DNA of 64,000 bases from Amyelois transitella (Eukaryota > Arthropoda > Insecta > Lepidoptera > Pyralidae), in the NCBI RefSeq assembly GCF_032362555.1, contig NC_083510.1, positions 27,501-91,500 of the forward strand, written 5' to 3'. The position numbers and the translations under genes were made by a program. This document shows positions 1 through 11,885 of this stretch, one piece after another (the stretch's first letter is position 1; each line of letters starts with the position of its first letter). A model generated the notes under the pieces. It made no database searches, was not told the DNA's origin, and worked only from the letters and a program-made list of their open reading frames with translations.

Positions 1-1004
1 AACCTAACCCGCGGTTAACCTAACCCGCGGTTAACCTAACCCGCGGTTAACCTAACCCGCGGTTAACCTAACCCGCGGTTAACCTAACCCGCGGTTAACC
101 TAACCCGCGGTTAACCTAACCCGCGGTTAACCTAACCCGCGGTTAACCTAACCCGCGGTTAACCTAACCCGCGGTTAACCTAACCCGCGGTTAACCTAAC
201 CCGCGGTTAACCTAACCCGCGGTTAACCTAACCCGCGGTTAACCTAACCCGCGGTTAACCTAACCCGCGGTTAACCTAACCCGCGGTTAACCTAACCCGC
301 GGTTAACCTAACCCGCGGTTAACCTAACCCGCGGTTAACCTAACCCGCGGTTAACCTAACCCGCGGTTAACCTAACCCGCGGTTAACCTAACCCGCGGTT
401 AACCTAACCCGCGGTTAACCTAACCCGCGGTTAACCTAACCCGCGGTTAACCTAACCCGCGGTTAACCTAACCCGCGGTTAACCTAACCCGCGGTTAACC
501 TAACCCGCGGTTAACCTAACCCGCGGTTAACCTAACCCGCGGTTAACCTAACCCGCGGTTAACCTAACCCGCGGTTAACCTAACCCGCGGTTAACCTAAC
601 CCGCGGTTAACCTAACCCGCGGTTAACCTAACCCGCGGTTAACCTAACCCGCGGTTAACCTAACCCGCGGTTAACCTAACCCGCGGTTAACCTAACCCGC
701 GGTTAACCTAACCCGCGGTTAACCTAACCCGCGGTTAACCTAACCCGCGGTTAACCTAACCCGCGGTTAACCTAACCCGCGGTTAACCTAACCCGCGGTT
801 AACCTAACCCGCGGTTAACCTAACCCGCGGTTAACCTAACCCGCGGTTAACCTAACCCGCGGTTAACCTAACCCGCGGTTAACCTAACCCGCGGTTAACC
901 TAACCCGCGGTTAACCTAACCCGCGGTTAACCTAACCCGCGGTTAACCTAACCCGCGGTTAACCTAACCCGCGGTTAACCTAACCCGCGGTTAACCTAAC
1001 CCGC
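1..1004. repeat. 16-bp tandem satellite with telomere-type motif
   Basis: About 62.75 head-to-tail copies of AACCTAACCCGCGGTT run from the first base, with no variant unit that I could see. Each unit holds CCTAA, the insect telomere motif, in the orientation expected at a left chromosome end. Each unit also holds a CCGCGG palindrome and, across the unit junction, GGTTAACC. The array stops abruptly at 1004 inside a unit. It may extend left of the window. It is not a plain (CCTAA)n telomere, because each unit carries 11 extra bases. Confidence 0.97.
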
Positions 1005-2092
1005 CCACCGGGTGAATTTTGTTTTCTTACATTCTCTTGAAAGTGAAGCTACACCGCGTTTTACTTTGGTTACAACGCCATCTAGTAACAATTGCGGTAA
1101 ACTTTTTACCTTGTTGCTCTTTCTATCTACTTGAATGACCACAAATGAAACCATTCATTCATGATATCCATATCATTTATGATAATAGCTCGCAGCTAGT
1201 ATCATTGTGTATGTTTGTATTGCTTTTATAAAAGCTTTTATTTAGTTTTATTGGTATTTAGTTTAAATTTTCAATTTAAAGACCCACTTCCCGGTATCGG
1301 ATTGAGCTGAAATTTTGCATGCTGGTCCAGAACCGATGACAATGCATTTTGATCATAAACGTGACCTGCTGCTGCGAGGATCTGCTCCGTACGAGAAATC
1401 TTCGCCACATAAAGGGTTGTCTTACTTTAGGGTTGGTTTTGAGGGTTTTTAGGGTTGGTTACTCCTCAATATTCAACTGCTGAATAGGTTTTGAGATATA
1501 GTCGTTATAAGCAATTTGCAGCGAAACATTTAATACGGCCAACCGGCTAATACGCGTGACCGCCTGACCGGTAGCATTCTACTTATAACACTTCCTTTGT
1601 ATGTTTGTCTGTTTTTACCTCTTACCTACTTTTAAACTGATTATGTCTATCTTTTAAGTTGTTGTTGATTATGAGTATTTAATTGTAAACACAACTGTCT
1701 TTGATATCACTTAATTTCAATGAACATCTTAGAAGATATTACTATTTTAAAGTAAAGTTAAGTATCAGCCTGTAAGATCCCACTACTGGGCAAAGGCCTC
1801 TCATCTCACTATACGGTCTCCGTTCCGTCGCGGGTAGTGATATAACACATAACAATTAGCAGCTATAATTGATAAAGCCGAGGAGGATGTTTGCAAAAAT
1901 AAATATGATGCCCAAAATAACTATTCCACGCGGGCGCAGCTAGTTAGTATATATTTTCTGTATTATCAAAAAAAAAACAATACAATACAATTCCTTAAAA
2001 TGTATGTATATTTAATTTAATATTTAACAATTTTATGTACAACGAGAGCGATGGGGATTGACTGCGGGCGCGCGGAGCGTCCTCGCGGCGGG
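1005..2092. other. non-coding, repeat-derived spacer
   Basis: AT-rich sequence between the satellite and the DHHC gene. I see no gene. Pieces look like old dispersed repeats: about 1260-1560 resembles an RTE-type 3' region, and about 1755-1830 contains the 'cccactactgggcaaaggcc' motif common in lepidopteran repeats. The 3' UTR of the minus-strand gene must lie at the right edge, but no AATAAA is obvious there. Confidence 0.55.
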
Positions 2093-4461
2093 TCAGAGCG
2101 CCGCGAGCGCGTGCGGCGCGGGCGCAGCCAGCGCGGGCGGCGCGGGGGGCAGCGCGGGGGGCAGGTGCGGCGGCGGCTCCGGCTCGTCCAGGTCGAGCGC
2201 CGCGTCGATCATGGTGGTGTCGTGCAGCAGCCGCAGCCGCGACGCCGACAGCGCGCCGCCGCCCGCCACCGCGCCGCCGCCCGCGCCCCCCGCGCCCCCC
2301 GCCGGCCCGCCCGCCGCGCCGCGCACGTCCTGCAGCGGCAGCGGGTCGAGGTCGAGGCTGCGGTTCATGTACACGTGGCGCGCCGCTTCGCCCTCGAACA
2401 GGTTGGTGTAGCTGCCGCCGACCGCTCCTGCATGTTTGTGTGAATTTCATGTTACAGAACTAATCAACTGTGTTAACTAATAACATGTACGGCAATTATA
2501 ACAACAGTACATAGGTAAATCTATTTAAAATTGGCAATCCATAAAAAAAATATATATATTTTATCATTAAAATCTTAACAATGTTTTCGCTTGTCCACAT
2601 TCTATTCTAAGTTTGGATATTTGTGAAGGTGACGTTGTTGAAGAAAATGCTGCAGTGCAGTTTGTTACCGCTTCCTGTTAATTTGTAAACTTAGTTTTAA
2701 GTAATTTATTTGACGTCAACCAATGTTGTGAAAGCAAAAGTTTTGACAATTATTAAACGATATGAAGTATCCTATAATAATGAATAAAAATTTTGAATTA
2801 TAAGTTTTTTAAAATTATGATTATGATAATAAATCAATCTACGTAATGGGTGGAAATATGTTGCATAATATTATCGTTAATTTTAACACTAAACCACTAC
2901 TTATCAATAAATGTTAACGACAATCATATCTTTATGATATTCTGATTATGACTCGTAAAATATAATGTGATGTGACGCACTCGTATTAAAAAAATTCAAG
3001 ATTAAATTCCTTAGTTAAGGAAAGAAACTATAGATGTAAATGACCAAGAAATAAAAAGCAAAACAATATCTCTATTGCCAGCAGTCGAAGCTGTATTTTG
3101 TGTCAACAAATATGCCATCAAAAACATCCTGTAAATAAACCAAGTCTCACAGCTCAGTCTTTCTACCGTAAATAGTTGTAAGATCTATGTAATACCGTTT
3201 CGAAAAGATTGATAGGCTACAGAAGATTAAAGAGCCAGCCACAGAGAGCGGTGCTGGTGGTACTGACCGTCGCGGGCCGAGCGCGGCGGCTGCAACGAGG
3301 TGACGGCCAACGCGGACAGCGGCGCGGGGCGCGGCGACGGCGGCGCGCCCGGCAGCGCTCGCGCGAACGCGGGCGGCAACTCATCCTTCAAGTCGATCGT
3401 GAACACTCCGCGACTGCGAACACACATTCGGCTCGTTACACCATGACCTCAATATAGACTATTGGTGAACATACCGACCTATCGGCATAGACGTGATACG
3501 CACCGGTCGATGAGGCTGGGGGCGAGGGGGCCGCACAGAACGTGCCAGCAGTTGGCGCACGCGTTACCCCGCGAGTACGGGTTGGGGTTGGACACGCCGC
3601 GCCGCGTCGAGAACGAGCCCTTGATCTGCAAACGGATATATCATATTATATCATTCGGACGACAGGGACGCGCTAATCTAAAGATAAGAGATGGGAGAGA
3701 GTACTCACATCTTCGTTGGTGGTCTGGTCGGTGGAGGCGAGGTAGGTGTGGAAGCCGGCCAGGCCCAGCACGGACCACACGGACAGGAAGCAGACGGCCG
3801 CCACGACGGCGGAGGCGGGCGCCGAGCGCAGCGCCGGGCCCAGCCCCGAGCCGCGCGCCTCCAGCGCGAGATGCGTCACCGCACACGCGAACACGAACGC
3901 CGCCAAGAAAGACAGCGACACCACGAACGTGTAGAAGTAGCGGTAGTTGCGCTTGCCCACGCAATTGCCCACCCACGGACAGTGGTGGTCGAAGCGGTCC
4001 ACGCAGTTGTCGCAGAGCGAGCAGTGCGAGGCGCGCGGCGGCCGGAACATCTTGCAGGTGAAGCAGTACTTGAGCTTGACGGGCCGGCCGCGCACCAGCA
4101 CCTCGCGCGCGCGCGGCGGGGGCCGGCCGGCGCCGCCCGCGGGCTCGCAGCCGGCCTCCAGCGCGGCCGCCTCGTGCGGCGCGGCGCGCGGGATGATGCC
4201 GGGGTCGCTGAGCGCCGTGCGCAGCAGCGCCGACAGCGTGAACACGAACAGCGCGCCGCTGGCGGCGGGCACGGCGGCGGACACGCGCGCGGCCAGGTAG
4301 GGGCAGTCGAAGGCGAAGTGCAGCGCGCACGTGCCGCAGATGAGCGCCAGCGTGAGCGCGAACACGCCGGGGTGCGGCGCCGTCATGAGGCGGCCGTCGC
4401 ACCAGAACCGGTTGCGGCCCGCGAACACCTCCCACTTGCGCGTCACGCGCCGCGACGCCAT
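2093..4461 (-). CDS. app: DHHC palmitoyltransferase, approximated/ZDHHC14-18 type, four coding exons
   Basis: Protein S-acyltransferase that attaches palmitate to cysteines at Golgi or plasma membranes; the Drosophila orthologue approximated acts in Fat/Dachs growth signalling. Coding exons on the minus strand are 4461-3709, 3625-3504, 3413-3268 and 2427-2093. All have GT/AG borders and matching phases, giving 451 residues. Residues 1-251 carry the conserved core: two N-terminal membrane segments (about 34-52 and 62-82), SDPG at 85-88, the Cys-rich domain around 133-168 with the catalytic DHHC at 158-161, two more membrane segments, and TTNE at 247-250. Exon 2 continues with the family-typical PaCCT region ([12 protein letters not shown]) and a [13 protein letters not shown] stretch. 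The tail after about residue 340 is Ala/Gly/Pro-rich and poorly conserved. Exons are very GC-rich and introns AT-rich. The start Met gives the usual short cytosolic N-terminus. Confidence 0.9.
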
Positions 4462-5340
4462 CGCACCATCACCTGCTACTGCTTCACCCCTACCGCGAAT
4501 TTAAATCAACATTCATTAAAATAAATTAAAAGTCTTTATGCTCATACTATAAATCTTCTCTACCAACCAGCATGGAATGTTTTACTAGATTATTGTGTCC
4601 CTTTTTGTTTAGTTGCCTTCAATATAAAAAAGAAATGGAGTGGTCCTATCCTAAACTGGGAATCAGCCACAACATTTTGTTTTTATGTAAAGATTTTTTC
4701 TGTTTTACTATATACATTGGACTTATACTCATACATACAATCGGAATCATGGTTTACAGAGCCAAGGGCACATGGCGGATGCTTCAGCTTAATGAGATAT
4801 AGGATAAATTCATTATCTGTTTCACTGTACACAATAATAATCAAAAATTATAACCATGTTCCAATCTACTGACTAGTATTGATTCATCTCTTTGCTGGAT
4901 TTACCCACTTCAGAATGTGGAAATATGTTAGCCAAGCAGGCCAGAAATCACAATAGCAGATGTTCTGTACAGATGTACCTGAGTTGTCCTGCCTTCTAGT
5001 CATAAAGCCATAGAACTGTACTTTGTCTATTGTTTATTGTGCAGTACAGAACAATACACTTTATTTTTTAGTAAAAGACAGTAGTTCCAACTTTACACAT
5101 AAATGATTTTAATTGATTTATGTTAAAATTTATGTCTATTAAAGATGAAATGGATATTTATTTTTTTATTATTACACAAAACAGAACACAAATAAGTACA
5201 TATAATAAGATAAAAAAGAAATAGTAGAAACAGATCTGGGTCGTATCCCACAGGATGTGTTTATGCAAAAAACTAACAGGGACTATATATTTATCTATTT
5301 ATTTAAACTTTATGCACGTAAAATCTACAACAGGTATGTA

Positions 5341-5375
<35 letters not shown>

Positions 5376-7105
5376 ATATATATATGGGGATATCCAGCAA
5401 ATATCTGGTAACTGGTCTATCTGGTAGCCTTAATACAGCAGATAACTGCTATTCCGCCAGATGGGCATCCAGCCTAATTAAAAATCTATCTGGATAATTT
5501 TGTCTTAAGAAAAATATAAGTAGTTTTAACTTAAACAAATACTGATCTATGGGCAAATCATGGTCAATATAAACCAATTTCTCTGCATTGAGAGGTAACA
5601 GTAAGACATTGAATGAACTGCTAACTTCCCTCATCAATGAAAAGACCCAAAGCGAACTAAGGGCACCCAATCATTTGTGCGCCGCCTATGCAAGTATGTG
5701 TGTGGTGCATCAAATGGCTCAGTTCCACCAGATATTCGATGGCCAGTTATCCGGTCATGTGGTCGGCCAAATATATGGTATCTGGCCAAACTACTATCCC
5801 TTTCATCTCTAGTAGGTATGTATGAATGCTGTTGATGTTTATGTTAAAATTTATGTACTGATTAAGGTTCTTTAATTTGGCAATAAAGTTTATTCTATTT
5901 TATTGATCTAGCAAACTAAGCCCTCAATTGAAATGGGATAACTATATATCACTATATTTAATCTACTACCACAAAGTCATTAAGTAAACTTTATACTAAA
6001 ACCATCAAAAATGGGAAAACATAGCATACATACATACAATACATCATCAAATAACATGGAAAGTAAAAAACTTATAATATTTTGACTCCTCTGTCAAAAT
6101 CAAGGATGATGAATGAATCGCGTGATTAGATTGGGTGGAGTTGGCCAGACGCTGATGATATTTTGCCACAAGTTAAATGGAAGAGGAGCAGGGATCTTTA
6201 ACGTGACTTACCCAGAAATGTAAGTCAAATAATTTCGCTGGAATATCGTAACTCACGAGCAACAAACGTGAACCATTCTTTGGGGACAGAATACTTTATT
6301 GATAGTGACAATCGTCGATTTGGAACAATTGATATATTTACAACACACACTTTAGAGACTTCCAAAACTTTCACGATTTAAATTAAACATAATAAAGATA
6401 AAATACAATTCGCCTGGTATAAAATATTTCGAAATAAAAACAAAGTAAGAACTAAAACTTTCTTCGACTCTTCGTTCGTTTATTTCCTTCGAGTTTACAT
6501 CACAGACTAAATAAATTACCATTATTTTATCTGACACTGATAATGTAGCACATGCAGCCATACATTGACATTGACTGATCTCGGTTTGGTTAAGAATTAT
6601 GGAATACTAGAATAAAACCATATATTACTCCATTCAATGCAATAAATTGGGAATTTAAGAATAAACAATTATTAACACGCGTAGGAATTGCAGCTCAGAA
6701 TTTTTGAATAGGTATGTAACATCCTATTGATTGACATTGACGCAATCAGATTGATAAGAATGTCAATGTCTTGTCGTGTGAGAATACGTCAAAAATAAAT
6801 ACGTGTCAAATATTTCAATATTGACATTGACTCGATGGAATTGTCCCTTCCTTCTCTCTCTTGTTACGTTACTTTAACTAAGTTTTTCTACGGTAAAAAC
6901 ACGAAAGGAAAGGGTTACTGAATAGAAAGTAGGTACCTTCCTGTCTCGGTATATACGGCATGGGAAAACGTTTTTTGAATATTTGTCAGAAATGAACGAA
7001 AATGGCAATAAAAGGACATGTCAAATATAAAAGTTACTCATAATCGGTGACCAATCGGTCCAGTCCTGACTAGACTAGCGCGCAGACAGTAGGTCAGGAC
7101 TAAGC
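4462..7105. other. divergent intergenic region (DHHC gene / SLC35E1 gene)
   Basis: 2.6 kb between two divergently transcribed genes, so both promoters should lie here. I see no further gene. It holds an (AT)n tract near 5340-5386, a degraded SINE piece near 4630-4660 (GGAGTGGTCCTATCC), and a moderately repetitive stretch at 5385-5815 with recurring ATCTGG motifs. The rest is AT-rich and featureless to the eye. Confidence 0.5.
5340..5386. repeat. (AT)n microsatellite
   Basis: An almost pure alternation of A and T interrupted by single G and T changes. Low complexity, with no function implied. Confidence 0.85.
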
Positions 7106-9032
7106 ATGGGGCTGGAAGGAGGCCGACGCGAGGCACTAATAGTGTGCGGCTTGTGCGCCGCCTGGTACGCAGTGAGCTCTGCCTCCAATGTGGTGGGCAA
7201 GCTGGTGCTGACGGATTTCCCGTTCCCGGTGACGGTGAGCATGGTGCAGCTGCTGTCCATCGTGCTGTACTCGGCGCCAGCATTCCGCGCGGCGGGCGTG
7301 CGGCGTGCCCCGGAATTCCCGCGCCGCTACTTCTGGCGCGTGCTGGTGCCCCTCGCCTTTGCCAAATTCTTTACAACCATGTTCTCTCAGATTTCAATTT
7401 GGAAAGTGCCTATATCATATGCTCACACAGGTGATGCCAAATAACATACCTACCTATCTAGTTTAATCTTAATACTATCTCTTGTGATGGTTAGCAAAGG
7501 GCAGCTGTATAGTGCATGTATCTATTATACAGATCTTCAGCTTGAATGATGAAAAACGCATGTGTTGTGTCTGTACATACTTCTATATTCATCCCATATT
7601 TTAACCCCTATTCCCCTTTTTTTGCAATCAAAAATAGCTATAATAGGTTCTTCCTAAGGTTCAACTCTATCACTGTACCAAATTTCAATTAAATCAAAAT
7701 AAAAAGTGTGAAAGCATAACAGACAGACAAGAGTTACTTTCCCATAATTTGATCACAATACATTTGTATAGGCCTTCCTACTCCAACCTCTCCTTGTATA
7801 TTTGCTTAGTCAACCTGCTTTCGTTCATCATCTCCACATGATCAAACCATCTCAACATTCACTTATCATGCTGTTTTTTTCCGATCACTCAATTCACACT
7901 GATCATACTCCTTAACTTTCCAGGATACCCAAATTTAAGATACTATAAAATATAATTTATGTCTTGCTTTGAAGATATGAGTCATTAGTTAAAGGCTATT
8001 TAATTACATTTATTCGCACTGGAAATCATGACTCCTAAAATAGGGATCTAGTGGAAAGATGTGGTCTCTGCCTACCCCTCTGGGAAAGAGGCGTGATTAA
8101 TGTTTGTAAAATAGGGCACTGAGGTGAAAAACAATCACATCACTAAGTCTGTCTTTATATATATTCTAAAAAATTACTCTAAAAATCTTTATTTGTATGT
8201 AGACATCCATTGAAAATGCTACAGTGTAGTTTGTTCCGCCGCTTCTTCTACACATGCGCTTTGGAAGCGGTAGTAATTATAACTAGTTGAGTGATGTGAT
8301 GGCAACAAGTGATACCTTGTATCCAATTTGAAAATAAATCTATTCTATTCTTAGGTATATTTGAGGTCTTTTGGCGCTGTTGGTTAACAATTTTGGTAAA
8401 CGGCAGTGAAAGCAACCACGCCGCTGTGGACGGCGGGGCTGGCGTACGTGCTGTTCGGCGAGCGACAGCCGCGCGGCGTGGCGGGCGCGCTGCTGCTGAT
8501 CGCGGGCGGCGTGGCGGTCGCGTCCGCCACCGAGCTGCACTTCGACGCGGCCGGGCTCGGCGCCGCGCTGGCCGCCGCCGCGCTGCTCTCGCTGCAGCAC
8601 CTCTACTCCAAGCGCGTCATGCGCGACACCGGCGTGCACCACCTGCGGCTGCTGCAGCTGCTGGGCGGGCTGGCCACGCTGCTGTTCGCGCCGGTGTGGG
8701 CGTGGCGCGACGGGGCCACCCTGTGGCGCGAGGCGGGCTGGCTGCGCGACTGGGAGCGCACGGCGCCGCTGCTGGCGCTGGACGGGCTGCTGGCGTGGCT
8801 GCAGGCGGTGTGCGCCTTCAGCGTGCTGTGGCGGGTGTCGCCGCTGGCGTACGCGGTGGCGTCGGCGGCCAAGCGCGCGGCCGTGGTGGGCGCGTCGCTG
8901 CTGGTGCTGCGCAACCCCGCGTCGGCCGCCAACGTGGCGGGCATGGCGCTGGCGGCGGCCGGCGTGCTGCTCTACAACCGCGCCAAGCTGCGCGCCCGGG
9001 AGCGGGCGCCGCCGCCGCTGCTGCCTGTCTGA
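7106..9032 (+). CDS. SLC35E1: SLC35E1-type nucleotide-sugar/triose-phosphate transporter family protein, two exons
   Basis: Multi-pass membrane protein of the drug/metabolite transporter superfamily (TPT domain), expected in Golgi or ER membranes; the substrate of SLC35E1 proteins is not settled. Exon 1 is 7106-7430 and exon 2 is 8407-9032, joined at CACACAG/TGAAAGC in phase 1, giving 316 residues. The human protein is about 410 residues, and the difference is in its longer N- and C-termini. Recognisable blocks are LCAAWYAVSSASNVVGK near the N-terminus, FPFPVTVSMVQ, SIWKVPISYAHTVKAT across the splice junction, HHLRLLQLLGG, and SPLAYAVASAAKRAAVVG with LRNPAS in the last third. The donor reads GTGATG, a weaker site than usual, but phase and homology support it. 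Exon 2 is extremely GC-rich in its codon third positions. An AATAAA lies about 50 bp after the stop. Confidence 0.9.
7770..7925 (-). mobile_element. RTE-like LINE fragment (same family as 53668-54952)
   Basis: The sequence matches the C-terminal reverse-transcriptase region of the copy at 53.7 kb (CTCCTTGTATATTTGCTTAG and the following 100 bases are near-identical by eye). It is a short, heavily decayed remnant inside an intron. Confidence 0.8.
8040..8102 (+). mobile_element. RTE-like LINE 3' end fragment
   Basis: Carries the terminal CTGGGAAAGAGGCGTGATT motif that closes this LINE family's coding and 3' region. Only about 60 bases remain. Confidence 0.75.
8208..8345 (+). repeat. short dispersed repeat with GCTTTGGAAGCGG core
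   Basis: Shares CTGCAGTG..., CGCTTCTTC and GCTTTGGAAGCGGTAGTAA blocks with copies at about 2637-2730 (+), 24520-24660 (-) and 44998-45050 (+). The copies differ by several substitutions and indels. It is likely a short interspersed or LINE-tail family; I cannot name it. The copy here ends in AATAAATCTATTCTATT. Confidence 0.7.
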
Positions 9033-9083
9033 CTTCTAATAACTAACTTGCCGTATTGTTTCATCTTTCATGCTAGCCAGTGC

Positions 9084-9089
9084 AATAAA
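9084..9089 (+). terminator. polyadenylation signal for SLC35E1 gene
   Basis: AATAAA located 52 bp after the stop codon of the transporter gene and followed by a T/G-rich stretch. Confidence 0.75.
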
Positions 9090-10558
9090 ATCTTTATTGT
9101 ATGAGTTATGTAGAAATATTAAATTTAAAAAAAATAGCCTAGCTGCCACCGAATTAATTATTTTTCTAGAATCTTACTTCTGGGTAAACTGACGAATGTG
9201 ATTTGTAATCTAATACAATTTAGTACTAACATAAAACATACTCGTTACAGCGATTTTTCAACGCGCCGAACTGAAAAAAATTAACAAACGGCTTTAGTTA
9301 AAGAATTTATTATTAAATAGTGAAATATTTACATGTGTAAGTAGAAAAATGTGAACATAGTTCAAGTGTAAAATGTCAATTATTTAACGGAAACACAGAT
9401 AATTAACCCACGTTTTATTTATGTTTTGTTGTTACTACATGAACATAAGGTAAATGAGCCGACTATCACTCGACACAAAAGTGGTAGTGCACGTTAATAA
9501 ATATTCAGAGCCTAAAAATAATAATGTATTTAAGAAGGAAGTCTTATATTTTTATATACTTTGGGTAGCAAGGACAACTCTCTATAGAGTACCAACAGTA
9601 TATTAGAGGTTTTGCTTGCTCAATGCTTTGAAAGCTTTTTAAACTGAATGTCAGCAGACAACATTTGAAGATTAAGCTAAAAATTACCATTATTAATTTA
9701 TGCCTAACATTCGAGATATATTGAGATTATTATTTTTTTTACCTCAAAAATATGCGTAGGTAGAAAATATGTTACTGTACGTTGTGTTTATGTAAATAAG
9801 TAGAATTCGTATAATTATAATGTACAGACAATATGATTCATAACAGTATTTAAAAAAATTGAAAAGTATTTTATACTTTGTTTTATAACGGAATTAAAAT
9901 TGTACTTATATTTTGTTTTATATTCGGCGTTTTATTTCTTTGGTGCTTTTCGCTTTTACTCACTCACTCATAAAATCGCAAAAACTAGGTACAGAACCAA
10001 TCATTTTAGCAGGAAGGTTGAATGTAACTAGGAGACGTCCGCGAAGAAAAGATTTTGTAATTTGCGGAAACAGAAGTTAACAGGATTCACATTTAGGTAG
10101 ACCTAACCGTTTCAATCAACGATAAACCAAAGAGTATATAACCGTTAATGCTCTACTCTCGGCGAGGACAAGAATGTGCAGGATACACGCGCTTGTCCTC
10201 GCCTCGCCCTGTATTTAGTATATTGCAAAAAATCGTTAATATAATAGTAATTCAGAAACTTTCTTATCATTAACAACTCAATTTACTTTTACAAAACGTA
10301 CTTTGAATGTACTTATGTTATAATGAAGCAGAAACACTTCTTGAAAATAATGTCAGCACTTGCAATTCCAAATTTAAATTCTCACATATTGACCCTATTG
10401 ACATTATAAATACCTTTAAAGAACTTTATCTGAAAAAGTCTGAGGATCATTGGGTATGTCGGTTGTTGTGATATGACATATTATAAATATTATAGTTGGG
10501 GACTTAGCATATACATATATTCAATAATTGTGTTGACCAAGGGATTTTCCCAAATTTA
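9090..10558. other. intergenic region, nothing recognised
   Basis: AT-rich sequence downstream of SLC35E1. I see no open coding region, RNA gene or repeat boundary that I can support. The right part (about 10230-10558) may be the 5' part of the LINE fragment that follows, since 10320-10440 has a coding-like texture but no clear motif. Confidence 0.4.
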
Positions 10559-11500
10559 ATGAAGTATAGTAAATTAATTCTACTATTCAAGAAAGGTGAA
10601 AAATCGGAGCCTGGTAAATATAGACCAATCTCAATTTTACCAATTTTGAGCAAGGTGTTCGAAAGAATCATGCTTAATCAAATGCAGCTTTACTTTAAGT
10701 CTAATAAATTATTTCATAGTCAGCTATACGGCTTTACTGAGGGGAAATGTACAACAGATGCAGGTGTGGCTCTTGTCACACATATTCTCAATGCATGGGA
10801 AGACTCACAGGATGCCATCGGGGTGTGTGTGTGTGTGTCACTCATTACGAGTTCGACACTACCGCTGTTGAACTAATTAAATCATATCTTAGTGATAGAA
10901 TTCTAGATTACAGACGGTAGATTTAAATAATACAAAATTGAAAGGTAAAAATTGGGGTACCGCAAGGTTCCATTTTGGGACCTTTTCTCTTTCTGGTATA
11001 TATCAACGACCTGCCTTGCATAAAAATAGAAAATTTTACAACTTTAGTTGTCAATGGCGTCCAACTTACGGTACTATCCCGGCAACTAAAAGTGGTGAAA
11101 TCTACCAGTGCTTTTCCCATGACAAACTAATTATGTATTTACAAAATTAGTACCTAGTGATCATATTTTATTTTATTTTATTTTATATATTTGGATGACC
11201 AACAGCAAGTTTTACAATCATTAGATTTTCTATTATACATTTAAAAGCCAATTACAGGTCTTCACTAATAAAAACAGTTTAAAAAATAAGATTTTCGAGA
11301 ACGCCAATTATTAAACACACACTAGTTAATTACAACATTGAAGCAAATGCTTAAGTGCATACATACTGTGAATAATTAGACTTAAGAAGATAAATGTTAC
11401 CTAATACTTAATCACAAAATAAATTTTCATACAATATATGCTTAGCCCTTGCTGGAGGCTTACCACGACGTCTTATAGCAGGACCTAAATTGAACTGCAC
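10559..11500 (+). mobile_element. truncated non-LTR retrotransposon (LINE) with reverse-transcriptase remnant
   Basis: Reverse transcriptase pieces of a Jockey/CR1-like LINE: YRPISILPILSKVFER near 10620, then after a break [20 protein letters not shown] near 10955-11015. A GGAGGCTTACCAC motif at 11455-11467 matches the C-terminal coding region of the minus-strand LINE at 21172-22990, so both are probably the same family. A GTGTGTGTGTGT run interrupts the frame at about 10824. The palm region with the catalytic FADD box is missing. A dead copy. Confidence 0.8.
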
Positions 11501-11885
11501 TGCTTTTTCGTACCATGACATCAATATTACCGTGTACTTTGAGCTCCTACATTTTTTATTCGAAAATATTCCACATTGTTGTTATTAACGTTAGAAGTAA
11601 CATTAAAGTGTTTCCCTGGCTTAAATACAGCTGTGTTGTCGTTTTTTCACGTTTAAACTGGACTACAAAGAAGAAATCAAGAGAAAGATAAGTTGCAATT
11701 TTTACACTACTTTGGACGTGAGCGCGGAATTTTTCTACCTACCTTCGACTAAACTTGCATTTTAAGTTGTCAATAGTGTCAATATCAATTGAGTGACAGT
11801 GACAGTCCTCTGACATCTGTCATCTGAAATTCGACTTTGACGTTCGACGTACGCATAGTATTGCCATTTTAAAAAAAAAAAAAAA

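Larger units (their letters stand above)
7431..8406 (+). other. SLC35E1 intron with LINE and other repeat fragments
   Basis: AT-rich intron. It contains two old fragments of the RTE-like LINE family (7770-7925 minus and 8040-8102 plus) and a copy of a short dispersed repeat (8208-8345) just before the acceptor. No coding sequence is seen. Confidence 0.7.

Noticed and set aside
1-1004. CRISPR-like array
   Set aside because: Direct repeats without spacers, in eukaryotic DNA; it is a tandem satellite.
1430-1475. TTTAGGGTTGG-like words as degenerate telomere
   Set aside because: Only two imperfect words, within what looks like an RTE-type 3' region.
3462-4524. Long open frames of 199, 264 and 277 codons on both strands over the DHHC exon
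   Set aside because: They are GC-driven shadows of the true exon; none has family motifs, whereas the DHHC frame has all of them and correct splice sites.
8309-9046. 245-codon plus-strand frame overlapping SLC35E1 exon 2
   Set aside because: Arg/Ala-rich shadow in another frame; the transporter frame has recognisable membrane segments and the splice match.
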